A stretch of DNA of 64,000 nucleotides from contig NC_084815.1 in the NCBI RefSeq assembly GCF_963583255.1, forward strand, positions 15,361,807-15,425,806. Direction: 5' to 3'. Below the pieces are notes generated by a model. That model saw only the letters and a list, made by a program, of their open reading frames with translations, was not told the origin of the DNA and did no database searches. Below, piece by piece: positions 48,017-58,023 of the stretch. Each line of letters starts with the position of its first letter. The first letter of the stretch is position 1. The position numbers and the translations under genes are program-made. Source of the stretch: Pyrus communis (taxonomy: Eukaryota > Streptophyta > Magnoliopsida > Rosales > Rosaceae).

Positions 48017-48429
48017 CACTACTACAAAACCATTTATTAGTGTCGCTATGATAACCGACAAGAAACGTATATTACTGTGGGATTTTAAGCAAAATCCGAC
48101 AAAAAATGAATGCAGTGGCAGATATAATAAGCGACAGAATTGCCAGCGTCAGGAAATAAATTTTTCGATAGAAAATACTCTAATACCGACAGAAATTGTG
48201 TCGAATATAACTGACAGAATATATATTTATAATAAATAAATAAGAGAATTTCTGTCAGATAAAACCGACAGAAAATACTAAAACCACCAGAACTTCTGTC
48301 AGCTATAACCGACAGAGAGTTTATTAATAAAAATAAATAAAAGAATTCTTGTCGGCTAAAACCGACAACAATTATATTAATACTAAAAAAAATATAATCC
48401 ACTTTCTGCATTTTCCATATCCCTTGCAT

Positions 48430-48726
48430 TCACCATCCCAAACCTTGCCAGAGCTCAATCTCGAAAACCTCAGGGCCCTTAAAGTCTTAGGCAAGGGAGC
48501 AATGGGCACCATTTTCTTAGTCCACGACCCGTCATCCGACCCATCCGCCCGTCGCTCGTTCGGTCTCAAAGTTGTCGACAAGTCCGCCCATTGCTCCATG
48601 CTAGACGCCGAGTGCTGCGCCTGTTGGGAAATCCAAGTCTTAACTAGACTATCCAGCCTAAACCCTCACCCGTTTCTACCATGGATCATAGGGTTGTTCG
48701 AGTCCGATGAGTTCATAGGATGGGTT
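48430..48726 (+). pseudogene. captured AGC protein kinase fragment (N-lobe)
   Basis: The frame 48349-48732 enters kinase homology at about 48443. It has the glycine loop L-G-K-G-A-M-G-T-I-F-L-V-H-D (subdomain I), the lysine in F-G-L-K-V-V-D-K (subdomain II), E-I-Q-V-L (subdomain III Glu) and P-F-L-P. It breaks at the copia insertion and resumes after the duplication at 53967 with V-V-P-Y-Y-P, the hinge W-A-V-P-Y-C of this family. Pattern fits plant AGC VIII kinases of the UNICORN/WAG group. Homology stops right after the hinge, so catalytic loop and DFG are absent and it cannot be an active kinase. It has no stop in the kinase part. Confidence 0.75.
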
Positions 48727-49174
48727 TGTTAGACGAAGTCAAGCTCAAGCTGTTCTTGTTAACCCAAGTATTGGAAGAAGGACAGCAGGCCAAGCTGTAC
48801 AGACAGCACAACAAGCATTTGCTGACTCATGAACAGCAGGGAAAGGAATGTGCATGTGCATGTGTGCTGTCCGAAGTCTTCCCATGCGTGCTTGGTTACT
48901 GTTAAAGCATTTTCCCATGTGTGTTGTCAGAAGACAGCAGATGGTGCTACTGCATGTGTGTGTACTGTTACCTATCTGCTGCATGTGTATGTGCTGTTTG
49001 CTAGTAGTTTAATGTGTAAAGGTGTATAGATTGTGCTGCGGCATGTGTGTGTGCATGCTGTCACTTACAGTTTAATCTGTAAAGTTGTTGTTGTGGTGTA
49101 TATATCAAAGCCTTCCCGTAAGGCCTGGAATAAGAGATTTTGAAGTATTATAATTGATATCAGAAATTCTAACA
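48727..49174 (+). repeat. 5' LTR of the copia element
   Basis: 448 bp. Rich in TGTGTGTG and TGCATGTG motifs. A TATA-like GTATATATC lies near 49098. Confidence 0.92.
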
Positions 49175-49241
49175 TGGTATTGAGCCTCTCATTGTCTAAC
49201 GACTAGATCCTGTTTGTTTTTTTTTTTTTTCCCACGCTTCA

Positions 49242-49868
49242 ATGGCTGAAAACAATGCCAGTTCTTCCACCAACCCACCTACCATCAATCAGTTTCATCC
49301 GTTTTCCACTATTGTTAATATCAAGCTTGACAGAACCAACTACCCACTGTGGTTGGCTCAAATTCTCCCAATTCTCAAAAGTAGAGATTTGATGGGGTAT
49401 GTTGATGGTACTTTGGTGTGCCCTCCAAAAAACTTGCCTGGTGCTACCACTGTCAATCCTGCATACAGTGCGTGGATTCAACAAGATCAAATGATCTTGA
49501 GTTGGATAAATAGCTCCTTGACAGCGTCTGTTTTAGCTACTGTGGCAAGCAAGAGAACTGCGCGTGCCACTTGGGAAGCTTTAGAGCAAAGGTATGCCTC
49601 CACTTCTCAGAACAGAATTTTGTTCCTACGGAATGAGTTGCTGCAGACAAAGAAAGGTAATCTTTCTGTTGCGGATTACCTGGATCGCATGAATGCGATT
49701 GCTGATAATCTTGCTCTCGCGAGTCAACCGGTCAGTGATAATGAACTCGTGCAGATTGTGTTGAACAATCTAGGACCTGCATTTGAGATGACAGTAAGTG
49801 CTGCTCAAGCTAGGGATACCCCGATCACCTATCCCACCCTTGAGGCACTTCTGTTGACAACTGAATGA
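49242..49868 (+). pseudogene. copia gag (capsid part)
   Basis: Starts at ATG 49242, 68 bp after the primer site. 208 codons of typical copia gag: N-Y-P-L-W near residue 33, L-M-G-Y-V-D-G-T near 50, then W-I-N-S-S-L-T and the V-A-D-Y-L block. Ends at TGA 49866-49868, but the same frame continues directly as the nucleocapsid and protease part, so the TGA is an internal nonsense change, not the real end. Confidence 0.88.
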
Positions 49869-50555
49869 CGAATGGTGGATCATAATAATTCCTTGGCTGA
49901 ACCTGCACCTGTCAACGCCTTCGTTGCCACTAGAGGACGTGGCGGTGGACGATCGCGTGGGAATGGAAGAGGAATGTCTTCCTTCACCCGTGCTTCTCTA
50001 TCAAATCAGCGTGGCAACAATCCTCGCAATCCCACCAATCAGCGTAACCAGCAGTTTAATGGTGAGAAATCCTCTTTTTCTGGTGAGCGTATTATTTGCC
50101 AAATATGTGGCAAACCAGGTCATCCTGCGCTTGATTGCTTCCAAAGGATGAATTCTGCTTATGAAGATCGGATTCCTGCTCACAAACTCACAGCCATGTC
50201 CTCCTCGCCTATTACTCTCAACAAGCAATCCAATGGTACCTGGCTGTTAGACAGTGGTGCGAATGCACATGTCACTCCTGACCTTCAAAATTTGGTTAAT
50301 CCCAAAGAGTACACTGGTAATGAAACTATTGGGGGTGTAGGTAATGATTCTGGCATCACTATTTCTCATTTTGGTTTCCAACAACTAAATACTAAAGCTT
50401 GTTCTTTTGATTTGAATGACGTTCTTCACTGCCCAACTGCTTCTCAAAACATCATATCTGCTCATAGGTTTACTTTAGACAACAATTGCTACCTGCTAAT
50501 CTTCCCATATTTTTTTCTTGTTAAGGACCTCAAGACTCGGAAGACGCTTTTCTGA
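49869..50555 (+). pseudogene. copia nucleocapsid and protease part
   Basis: Same frame as gag. Gly/Arg-rich linker, then the CCHC knuckle C-Q-I-C-G-K-P-G-H-P-A-L-D-C (about 50096-50137), then the protease active site W-L-L-D-S-G-A-N-A-H-V-T. Ends at TGA 50553-50555; the frame continues beyond, so this also looks like a nonsense change. Confidence 0.88.
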
Positions 50556-51906
50556 GGGAGATGTGAGAATGGGTTATACCCATTTCCAAATGGCAGTGGA
50601 CGGTTCCAGTCTTCAATGTCAGCCTTGGTAGGGGTACGGTGTTCAGTGCAAAAATGGCATGCTAGACTTGGTCATCCTGCCAACTCAATAATTAAGTTTT
50701 TAAGTTCCAAAAAACTAGTACCACTTCATGGTACTCCTCATGTAAGCTTTTGTGAGTCATGTCCCTTAGGAAAGAGTAAAAAGTTACCTTTCAATTTGTC
50801 CGAGTCTGTTTCTACGTCTCCATTGGAACTTTTGCACTCTGATGTCTGGTCTTCTCCCGTTATTTCTAATGAAAATTTTCGTTACTATGTGTTGTTTGTG
50901 GATGACTACTCTAGGTATTCTTGGATTTTTCCCATGAAAAATAAAAGTGAAGTTTTTGAGATATTTGTAAAATTTAAAGCCACTGTCGAGAACATGTTTA
51001 ATCTTGCCATTAAAACCTTTCAATTTGATGAAGGGGGGAATATAAAAGTCGTGCTTTTCAACAGTTTCTTTCTAACAGTGGGATTTCACAACGTTTTTCC
51101 TGCCCAAAACATCCTGAACAAAATGGACTTGCAGAAAGGAAACATCGCCATATTGTTGAAACCAGTATAGTTATGCTTTCTCAATCTCACGTTCCTAATC
51201 AGTTTTGGTTTGATGCTTGTTCTACCGCTACGTACCTGTAAATCGCATGCCAACAAAACTTTTATCCAATATGTCAAGAGTTCCAAAGTATGACATGTTG
51301 AAAGTGTTTGGTTGTCGATGTTTTCCATGGTTAGTCCCATACACACAACATAAACTGCAACCAAAATCAAAAGCTTGTGTTTTCTTAGGTTATTCACTGA
51401 ATCACCAAGGCTACAAATGTTTGGAATTGTCCACAAGACGAATTTACTTGTCTCGCCATGTCCTATTCGATGAGGACTCTTTCCCTTTTAAGGGACTCAC
51501 ATCTACCTCAGAAAATGTCGTCGATTCAGGTACATTTAACTCTCCCGTGGTATTATTTAATTTTGATGATATTAGCACGTCTCCTTTATCTCACTCACCT
51601 AATGTACCTGCTATTCCTCTCCATCAAAATTGTCCTTCTAATGAAATTCTTTCCTTACCCTCCACTGCACCGTCTGAACCTGTCCCCAATCCTTCAATTG
51701 ACTCATCCAGTCCACCCTCTACTACACCCGTGTCATCCTTTCCTCCAAACACCACACAGTTTCAACCTGCCCCACCTACCGCACCGACTACACCCGTGTC
51801 GGCCTTACCTCTGTCATCACCCATACCTTCACATGAACAAGCTGTGGTATCCATGGAATCAGTACAAGTGATGTCAGAAAATAATGGCCATCGAATGACT
51901 ACATGA
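50556..51906 (+). pseudogene. copia integrase part with frameshifts
   Basis: GAG-pre-integrase motif K-W-H-A-R-L-G-H-P (50650s), the zinc-type C-E-S-C, then the catalytic core start L-H-S-D-V-W and V-D-D-Y-S-R. The frame shifts near 51055 and again near 51238 (lost base after the T-Y-L step). The later part has P-K-Y-D-M-L-K-V-F-G-C and G-Y-S-L-N-H-Q-G-Y-K-C, the usual integrase C-terminal words. A Pro/Ser/Thr-rich linker leads to TGA 51904-51906. Confidence 0.85.
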
Positions 51907-53619
51907 TCAAAGTCTGGCATCCAAAAACCTAACCCTAAATATGTTATGCATGTAACTGTTAACCAGTTTCCAATTGAACCGACTTGTTTCAGTCAAGCTG
52001 TCAAGTCTCAGGAATGGAGAAATGCCATGGTACAGGAATTTAATGCGCTACAACGATGTGGCACGTGGAGTTTGGTCCCATTTCATCCAAAGATGAATTT
52101 GCTCCCAAATAAATGGGTGTTCAAATTGAAAAGACGTGCAGATGGAACAATTGAGCGCTATAAGGCTCGCCTTGTCGCAAATGGTTTTCATCAGAAGGCT
52201 GGTGTGGATTATAATGAGACTTTTAGTCCTGTAGTTAAACACAGCACCATTAGGCTTGTTTTAAGTCTTGCAGTTTCCAAAGGTTGGCAAGTTAGGCAAC
52301 TTGACGTCCAAAATGCGTTTCTGCATGGTTTCTTGAACGAAGAAGTTTACATGCGTCAACCGTCGGGTTTTGTTGATCAACAGTTACCCAATCATGTTTG
52401 TAAACTTCGACGGAGCATTTACGGTCTTAAACAGGCTCCAAGGGCATGGTTTCAGAGGTTTTCAGATTTCCTGCTTCAACTTGGTTTTCAGGAATCAACT
52501 TGTGATTATAGTTTGTTTATGTTCAACCAAAAAGGGGTGTATCTTATCCTGCTCATCTACGTGGATGATATTCTGATTACTGGCAACAGTTCTTCTCACA
52601 TCATTCAGTTAATTCAAAAGCTGGGTACTTTGTTTTCCATGAAGGATTTGGGACTACTTAATTATTTTTTGGGTGTAGAGGTTAAGTACGATGGAAATCG
52701 AATGCATTTGTGCCAATCCAAGTATGCTCTTGATTTATTGTCACGCACACATTTCACTGATGCCAAACCGATTTCTACACCCATGTCTTCTGGTCAAAAA
52801 CTCAGTGCATATGTTGGAGATCAGTTTGATAAACCAGAAATGTATCGTAGTGTTGTTGGTGCTCTACAATACTTAACGATAACTCGTCCCGATTTATCTT
52901 ATGCAGTTAACCAAGTATGCCAGTTTATGCATGCTCCAACAACTCTTCACTGGATGGCAGTCAAACGGATTCTACGATACTTGAAGGCGACGCATAGTCA
53001 TGGTCTCCTTTACAAGCCAGGTACTCCCCATCTTTCTGCTTTTTCAGATGCGGACTATGCTGGGAATCCGGATACTCGGCATTCAACTGGGGGGTTTTGT
53101 ATTTATCTTGGTTCAAATCTGGTTTCATGGAGTTCAAAAAAATAGAAAACTGTTTCTCGATCGAGTGTTGAGGCCGAGTATAGGCAACTTGCCTACACCG
53201 CAACTGAGTTTTCGTGGTTGAGGTCTTTATTTCGGGACTTGCAGTTACATCTTACTCGACCTCAAATATGGTGTGACAATGTGTCTTCAATTGCTCTTGC
53301 TTCCAATCCAGTGTTCCATTCTAGAACCAAACATTTAAAGGTTGATTATCACTATGTCAGGGAGAAAGTGGTTCGTGGTGAACTGTTGGTTAATTATATT
53401 TGTTCACAAGATCAGCTTGCAGATTTATTTACCAAAGGTCTGTCTTCGTCTCGATTCAATTTGTTGGTGTCCAAGCTTCCAGTTGTTCCTCAACCTGTTA
53501 GCTTGCGGGGGGGTGTTAGACGAAGTCAAGCTCAAGCTGTTCTTGTTAACCCAAGTATTGGAAGAAGGACAGCAGGCCAAGCTGTACAGACAACACAGCA
53601 AGCATTTGCTGACTCATGA
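51907..53619 (+). pseudogene. copia reverse transcriptase and RNase H part
   Basis: Same frame as the preceding part after the TGA. RT begins with W-S-L-V-P, then R-Y-K-A-R-L-V-A-N-G, L-D-V-Q-N-A-F-L-H-G, Y-G-L-K-Q-A-P-R-A-W and the catalytic Y-V-D-D (52558-52569). RNase H has D-A-D-Y-A-G and S-T-G-G-F, then one TAG (53143-53145) where the family has Gln, then S-S-V-E-A-E-Y and the D-N-x-S motif. Otherwise the whole 570-codon stretch is open. Confidence 0.9.
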
Positions 53620-53961
53620 ACAGCAGGGAAAGGAATGTGCATGTGCATGTGTGCTGTCCGAAGTCTTCCCATGCGTGCTTGGTTACTGTTAAAGCATTTT
53701 CCCATGTGTGCTGTCAGAAGACAGCAGATGGTGCTGCTGCATGTGTGTGTGTTGTTACCTATCTGTTGCATGTGTGTGTGCTGTTTCCTAGTAGTTTAAT
53801 GTGTAAAGGTGTATAGATTGTGCTGCGGCATATGTGTGTGCATGCTGTCACTTACAGTTTAATCTGTAAAGTTGTTGTTGTGGTGTATATATCAAAACCT
53901 TCCCGTAAGGCCTGGAATAAGAGATTTTGAAGTATTATAATTGATATCAGAAATTCTAACA
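53514..53961 (+). repeat. 3' LTR of the copia element
   Basis: 448 bp, differing from the 5' LTR at about 11 positions, nearly all transitions. The pol frame runs into it to 53619. Confidence 0.92.
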
Positions 53962-53980
53962 GGGTTGTCCCTTACTACCC

Positions 53981-54086
53981 CGTATTTGAGGTGACTCGAG
54001 CAGCATCAGCACCATAATGTTGTGCTAATCGTTTTGAGCGACGACATCCGCTCGTAGCACCACCACCAACAGCATCCAACCCACTA
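53981..54086 (-). pseudogene. exon-like minus-strand piece in CACTA copy B, unrecognised
   Basis: On the minus strand a TTTTAG acceptor (about 54087) is followed by an open stretch of about 35 codons reading G-C-R-R-S-K-R-L-A-Q-H-Y-G-A-D-A-A-R-V and then a stop. It directly abuts the kinase fragment. It may be another captured exon or the end of a chimeric transcript running on the minus strand from the GOGAT exon. I do not recognise the protein. Confidence 0.35.
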
Positions 54087-54089
54087 AAA

Positions 54090-54531
54090 CAAACAAGACA
54101 AAATTATTCAAGTTTTTAATCACCTCTTGGCCAAGTAACTATTAACTACTAACAAATTTTAGCAAGTTCAAATTCGTACCCACAGTTCCCCAAAATCAAC
54201 GACTTGTGACCTGTAAGTTTGTAACTGAAATCACACATTCCACTTTTTGGGAAAGTCAGAAAAAACATGGACACTTGAAAGCAATGAAAAATGGATACTA
54301 TACTTCCATGAATGAAGCCAAACAAACACTACCTAGAAGAACTTAGAAGAACAACCTGATTAATAGATATTATATCAGATACAACAAGCTCACTAATACC
54401 AAACATCATACTACTGACAACTAAAACAGACACACAAAACCCGTTTACAATATTCCGCGCAACCAAACAAACACTTCCTCCTCATCCTCCTCCTCTCAAT
54501 AAAAGTGAGTGTGAAAGCAAAGCAAGCATAC
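54090..54531 (-). other. intron-like DNA following the captured GOGAT exon
   Basis: Starts with the donor GTATGCTTGC and ends near a TTTTAG at 54087, so it behaves as an intron on the minus strand. It is T-rich in that orientation. This suggests genomic, not mRNA, capture. Confidence 0.45.
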
Positions 54532-54825
54532 CTTAGGTTTTAAATCAGGAGTCATCGGAGGTGATTGATCCGAGGCAGCGACGTCGTTGCTGTGTCAAAA
54601 GTCAAGAACGGTGTTAACCGAGTGGCAATTCTTGGAGACGAAATAAGGGAAGGTGCGATGGTCGGAGGCGGCTCTGAATTTCCTGCAAGTACGCTTTGAT
54701 TTACCGCACAAGCCGACGAAATCGACGACGAAGAATCCATTCTGGAGCGGCTAGGTGGCGGGGGAGCGGCCATTCCTGGAGCAGTGAAGAAGCTGAGCAT
54801 TCGGTGTCACCGACTGCAGAGCCAT
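54532..54825 (-). pseudogene. GLU1: captured exon 1 of ferredoxin-dependent glutamate synthase
   Basis: From ATG 54825 the minus strand reads M-A-L-Q-S-V-T-P, a transit-peptide-like start, then N-G-F-F-V-V-D-F-V-G-L-C-G-K-S-K-R-T, which closely follows the N-terminus of plant Fd-GOGAT (Arabidopsis GLU1 has F-V-D-F-V-G-L then C-K-S-K-R-T at the same place). The frame is kept for 98 codons to the donor AAG/GTATGC at 54532, with only two stops: TAG after S-P-A-T and TGA after V-L-D-F. In the parent gene this plastid enzyme makes glutamate from glutamine and 2-oxoglutarate. Only the transit and prepiece region is present; the catalytic Cys domain is absent. Confidence 0.75.
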
Positions 54826-55010
54826 TGTTAGAAGCAGGCGCAGAGAGAGAAAACGAAGAGAGAGAGACATGAGTGGGGGGGAGGGGGGGTGAGTTTTAGA
54901 GAGAGAAAGTGTGATGAGAGAGAAGGAGGAGTTTGTGGAGAGTGAGAAGGGGATAGGATAAATGGGCGGGGCTCGAAGCAAAACCAACCACCCGCGTCTC
55001 ACTTCACCTC
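54826..55010 (-). other. captured 5' leader of the GOGAT gene
   Basis: Upstream of the exon, the minus strand is rich in CTCTCTCT and C runs (for example 54842-54950), like a plant 5' leader. CACTA-type palindromic motifs resume at about 55045, which puts the capture border near 55010-55040. Confidence 0.4.
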
Positions 55011-55044
55011 ACCTAGACTGATCAGAAGGATTAGACTACAGAAA

Positions 55045-55135
55045 ACTGTCGGTTATAACCGACAGAAATATTTTTTTTAAAATAAAAACCAACAGAAAAT
55101 TTTCATTACTGTCGGTTATAACCGACAGAAACAAA
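55045..55135. repeat. palindromic CACTA motifs
   Basis: CTGTCGGTTATAACCGACAG appears twice (about 55046 and 55112). Variants are frequent at both ends of copies A and B and near 57570. Likely transposase-binding repeats. Confidence 0.7.
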
Positions 55136-55519
55136 ATGACGGCATAAATCCCCCCAAAATTCCCTCTGAAAATTTTAAACTTTCCCCCAAAATTTTAAAT
55201 TCCCCCCTCCCCCCCCCCCAAAAAAAAATTGTTACGATTTTAAAAAATAAAATAATAATTGTTTGGTTTAATAAATAAATAAATAAAATGTATTTAAATA
55301 GAATATATTTTTAAAAATTAAATAATTGTTTGGTTTAATAGATAATTTTTACACTTTTGATTTAATAGATAATAATCCATATAAATATGCGATAATGAAA
55401 CAAAAAGAGAATTGTACAATGAAAAATTCATCACACAAACTAAATATTGTTTAATCAATACTTGAAAAACATAAATAAAAATTGAGCACAAATTACTTTT
55501 TCCACTTCAAAATTTAGGC

Positions 55520-57030
55520 AAATTTAACAGAGATATGCATTCTACGAAACTAGTTTTCATGATCTAACCGTCAAACTTGTTTGTAGATACTACAAGATCG
55601 CATACGTAAAAAATCATAAAAGACAAACATTCAGCGATTACGTAACGGAACAAAAGTTTTCGACGGTTACAAACGAAAATTCACAATTTAACGGTTATTT
55701 TAGCTTCGATTGTAATGATTTTTTACAGTTACACTCCTCGACCCTATAAGAATGTAATGAATAAATTTGATCTTCAATTTAAAATATTTACAATAATGGA
55801 TACCACAAAATCTTATTTTATACTTGATGGGGAAGTATAACATTAACTCTAAGTGTTTGTTTAATCTACCGTTTTCACTCGATATGCATTCTACCAAACT
55901 TTTTTCAATGATCAAACCATCAAACTTATTTGTACACACTCCGAGATTGCATACGTAAAAAAAACGTAAAAAACAAACATTCAGAGATTACGTAACGGAA
56001 CAAAAGTTTTCGACGGTTATAAACGAAAATTCACAATTTAACGGTTATTTTAGCTCCAATTTTAAAGATTTTTTACAGCTACACTCCTCGACCCTATAAG
56101 AATGCAATGAATAAATTTGATCTTCAATTTAAAATATTTACATTAGTGGATACCACAAAAATCTTATTGTATATTTAATGGAGTATAACATTAACTCTTA
56201 AGTGTTTATTTAATCTACCATTGTGACGCGAAACACATTCTACGAAAACTTTTTTCAATGATCTAACCGTCAAACTTGTTTGTACACACTCCAAGATCAC
56301 ATATGTAAAAAATCACAAAAAAAAAAGAAAAAAAACATTCAGGGATTAGGTAACAAAACAAAAGTTTTCAACGGTTATAAAAGAAAAATCACAATTTAAC
56401 AGTTATTGTAGCTCCGATTTTGATGATTTTTTACAACTACACTCCTTGACCCTATAAGAATGCATTGAACGAATTCGATCTTCAATTTAAAATATTTACA
56501 CTAGTGGATACCACAAAATCTTATTTTATACTTGATGGGGAAGTATAACATTAACTCTAAGGGTTGGTTTAATCTACCATTTTGACGCGATATGCATTCT
56601 ACGAAACGTTTTTCAGCGATCCAACCGTCAAACTTGTTTGTACACACTCCAAGATCGCATACATAAAAAATCACAAAAAACAAACATTCAGAGATTAGGT
56701 AACGGAACAAAAGTTTTCGATGGTTATAAACGAAAAATCACAATTTAACGGTTATTTTAGCTTCGATTTTGATGATTTTTTGCAGCTACACTCCTCAATC
56801 CTATAAGAATGCAATGAACTAATTCGATCTTCAATTTAAAATATTTACACTAGTGGATAAATCTTATTTTATACTTAATGGAAGTATAACATTAATTCTT
56901 ATGTGTTTGTTCAATCTATCAATTTGATAGGATATGCATTCTACGAAACTAGTTTCAACGCTCTAACCGTCAAATATGTTTGTATATACTCCGAGATAGC
57001 ATGTGTAAAAAATCACAAAAAAAAAAAAAA
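55520..57030. repeat. about 350-bp tandem units inside CACTA copy B
   Basis: TACACTCCTCGACCC-type phrases at 55730, 56080, 56438 and 56787 give spacings of 350, 358 and 349 bp. Units match those of copy A. Confidence 0.8.
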
Positions 57031-57766
57031 AAAAAAAAAAGAAAACACATTCAGAGATTATTTTGTCGACCGTCCAAAATTTTTCTTTGTTCGTGTCGGT
57101 TATATCCGACAGGGCCATGAGTGAAAAATAATATTTAAAACATGTGTTTATTTATTTTTAATTAATATAACATTTTAAAATAATAAAATCAGACATGATA
57201 GAGTACACCAGATGTTCATGTGTGTTTATGTGCCAAACAATGTGCTTTGTGACGCATTGAAAAAAATTGTTTGAATTTCTTTGTATCTTGTCGATTGCCT
57301 GTGAGGGAGCATAATCCTTATTACAAAAATGATAAAGTTTCAGATTGTAGTCTGTTGTTATTATTCTCTCAGAAAATTTATGGCTCTTGGGAATTGGGTT
57401 CATTAGACTTTAGGGTCATGAGTGAAAAAAAAAATTTAATATGTGTTTAATTATTTATGTTTAATCAATATAACAATTTAAAATAATAAAACTTTCATTT
57501 CTGTTGGTTAGAACTGGCAGAATACTAAAATAATAATTGCCAGAAAGTAAAATAATAAAATAGTCAATTTATGTCGGTTATAACCGACAGGATTTGTTTG
57601 ATATCCGCCACTAAATATCCGTTAGGACTTTATGTCGGATATAACTAACAAGATTTTTCTAATATCTGCCACTAATTAAATGATGTGTCGGATATAATTT
57701 ATCCGACATGATTTTTCTAATATCCGCCACCATCATCCACCACCTAAAGCTAATATTGTAGTAGTG

Positions 57767-58023
57767 AAGCCAATCATAATTGTAGAAATTGAGTGCAGGT
57801 CCATCGAGCAGGCTGCATTCTACAACTGGAAGAAGAAAAAGCTTAACGGTAGTCCAATCCTTCGTCAAGGAATTCGACCTATACAGAAATTATGGGTATT
57901 AAATACAAGATTGAAGTCAATTCAAGGGAAACACAAGCATGAATGGAGGGGACCCTATTTGATCACAAAGATTCATTCACATATAAGGGCAATTATGAAG
58001 AATTCAACCACTAATAAACATTA
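57767..58023 (+). pseudogene. gypsy integrase C-terminal remnant
   Basis: Open from 57764 to the TAA at 58022-58024. The last part, L-N-T-R-L-K-S-I-Q-G-K-H-K-H-E-W-R-G-P-Y-L-I-T-K-I, follows the G-K-x-x-x-x-W-x-G-P-F motif near the end of gypsy integrases. A hairpin-like TTGGGAGGCAACCCAA (58149-58164) follows, as I recall from Tat-type elements. The rest of pol was removed before or during the CACTA insertion. Confidence 0.6.

Larger units (their letters stand above)
48727..53961 (+). mobile_element. Ty1/copia retrotransposon, 5235 bp, full-length but decayed
   Basis: LTRs of equal length 448 bp (48727-49174 and 53514-53961), termini TGTTAGACG / TTCTAACA, and the target duplication GGGTT at 48722-48726 and 53962-53966. 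The primer site TGGTATTGAGCC is at 49175-49186 and the polypurine tract GCTTGCGGGGGGG at 53501-53513. Internal order gag, protease, integrase, RT, RNase H is that of copia. Ale-like by size and RT wording. The LTRs differ at about 11 of 448 positions by eye, so it inserted into the CACTA fairly recently. Confidence 0.93.
48017..57766 (+). mobile_element. Pack-type CACTA transposon, copy B, with captured gene pieces
   Basis: The ends are CACTACTACAAAACC (48017) and, reversed, CACTACTACAATATT (57766). Flanks AAA and AAG match at 2 of 3 positions. The left 330 bp and the right 2.5 kb are close to copy A at 5274-7512, including the palindromic GTCGG-TTATAA-CCGAC motifs and the 350-bp units. Between these ends, where copy A has nothing, lie an AGC kinase fragment (plus), and exon 1 of Fd-GOGAT (minus). 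A copia element (48727-53961) was inserted later in the kinase piece. Without it the CACTA is about 4.5 kb and has no transposase. Confidence 0.82.
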
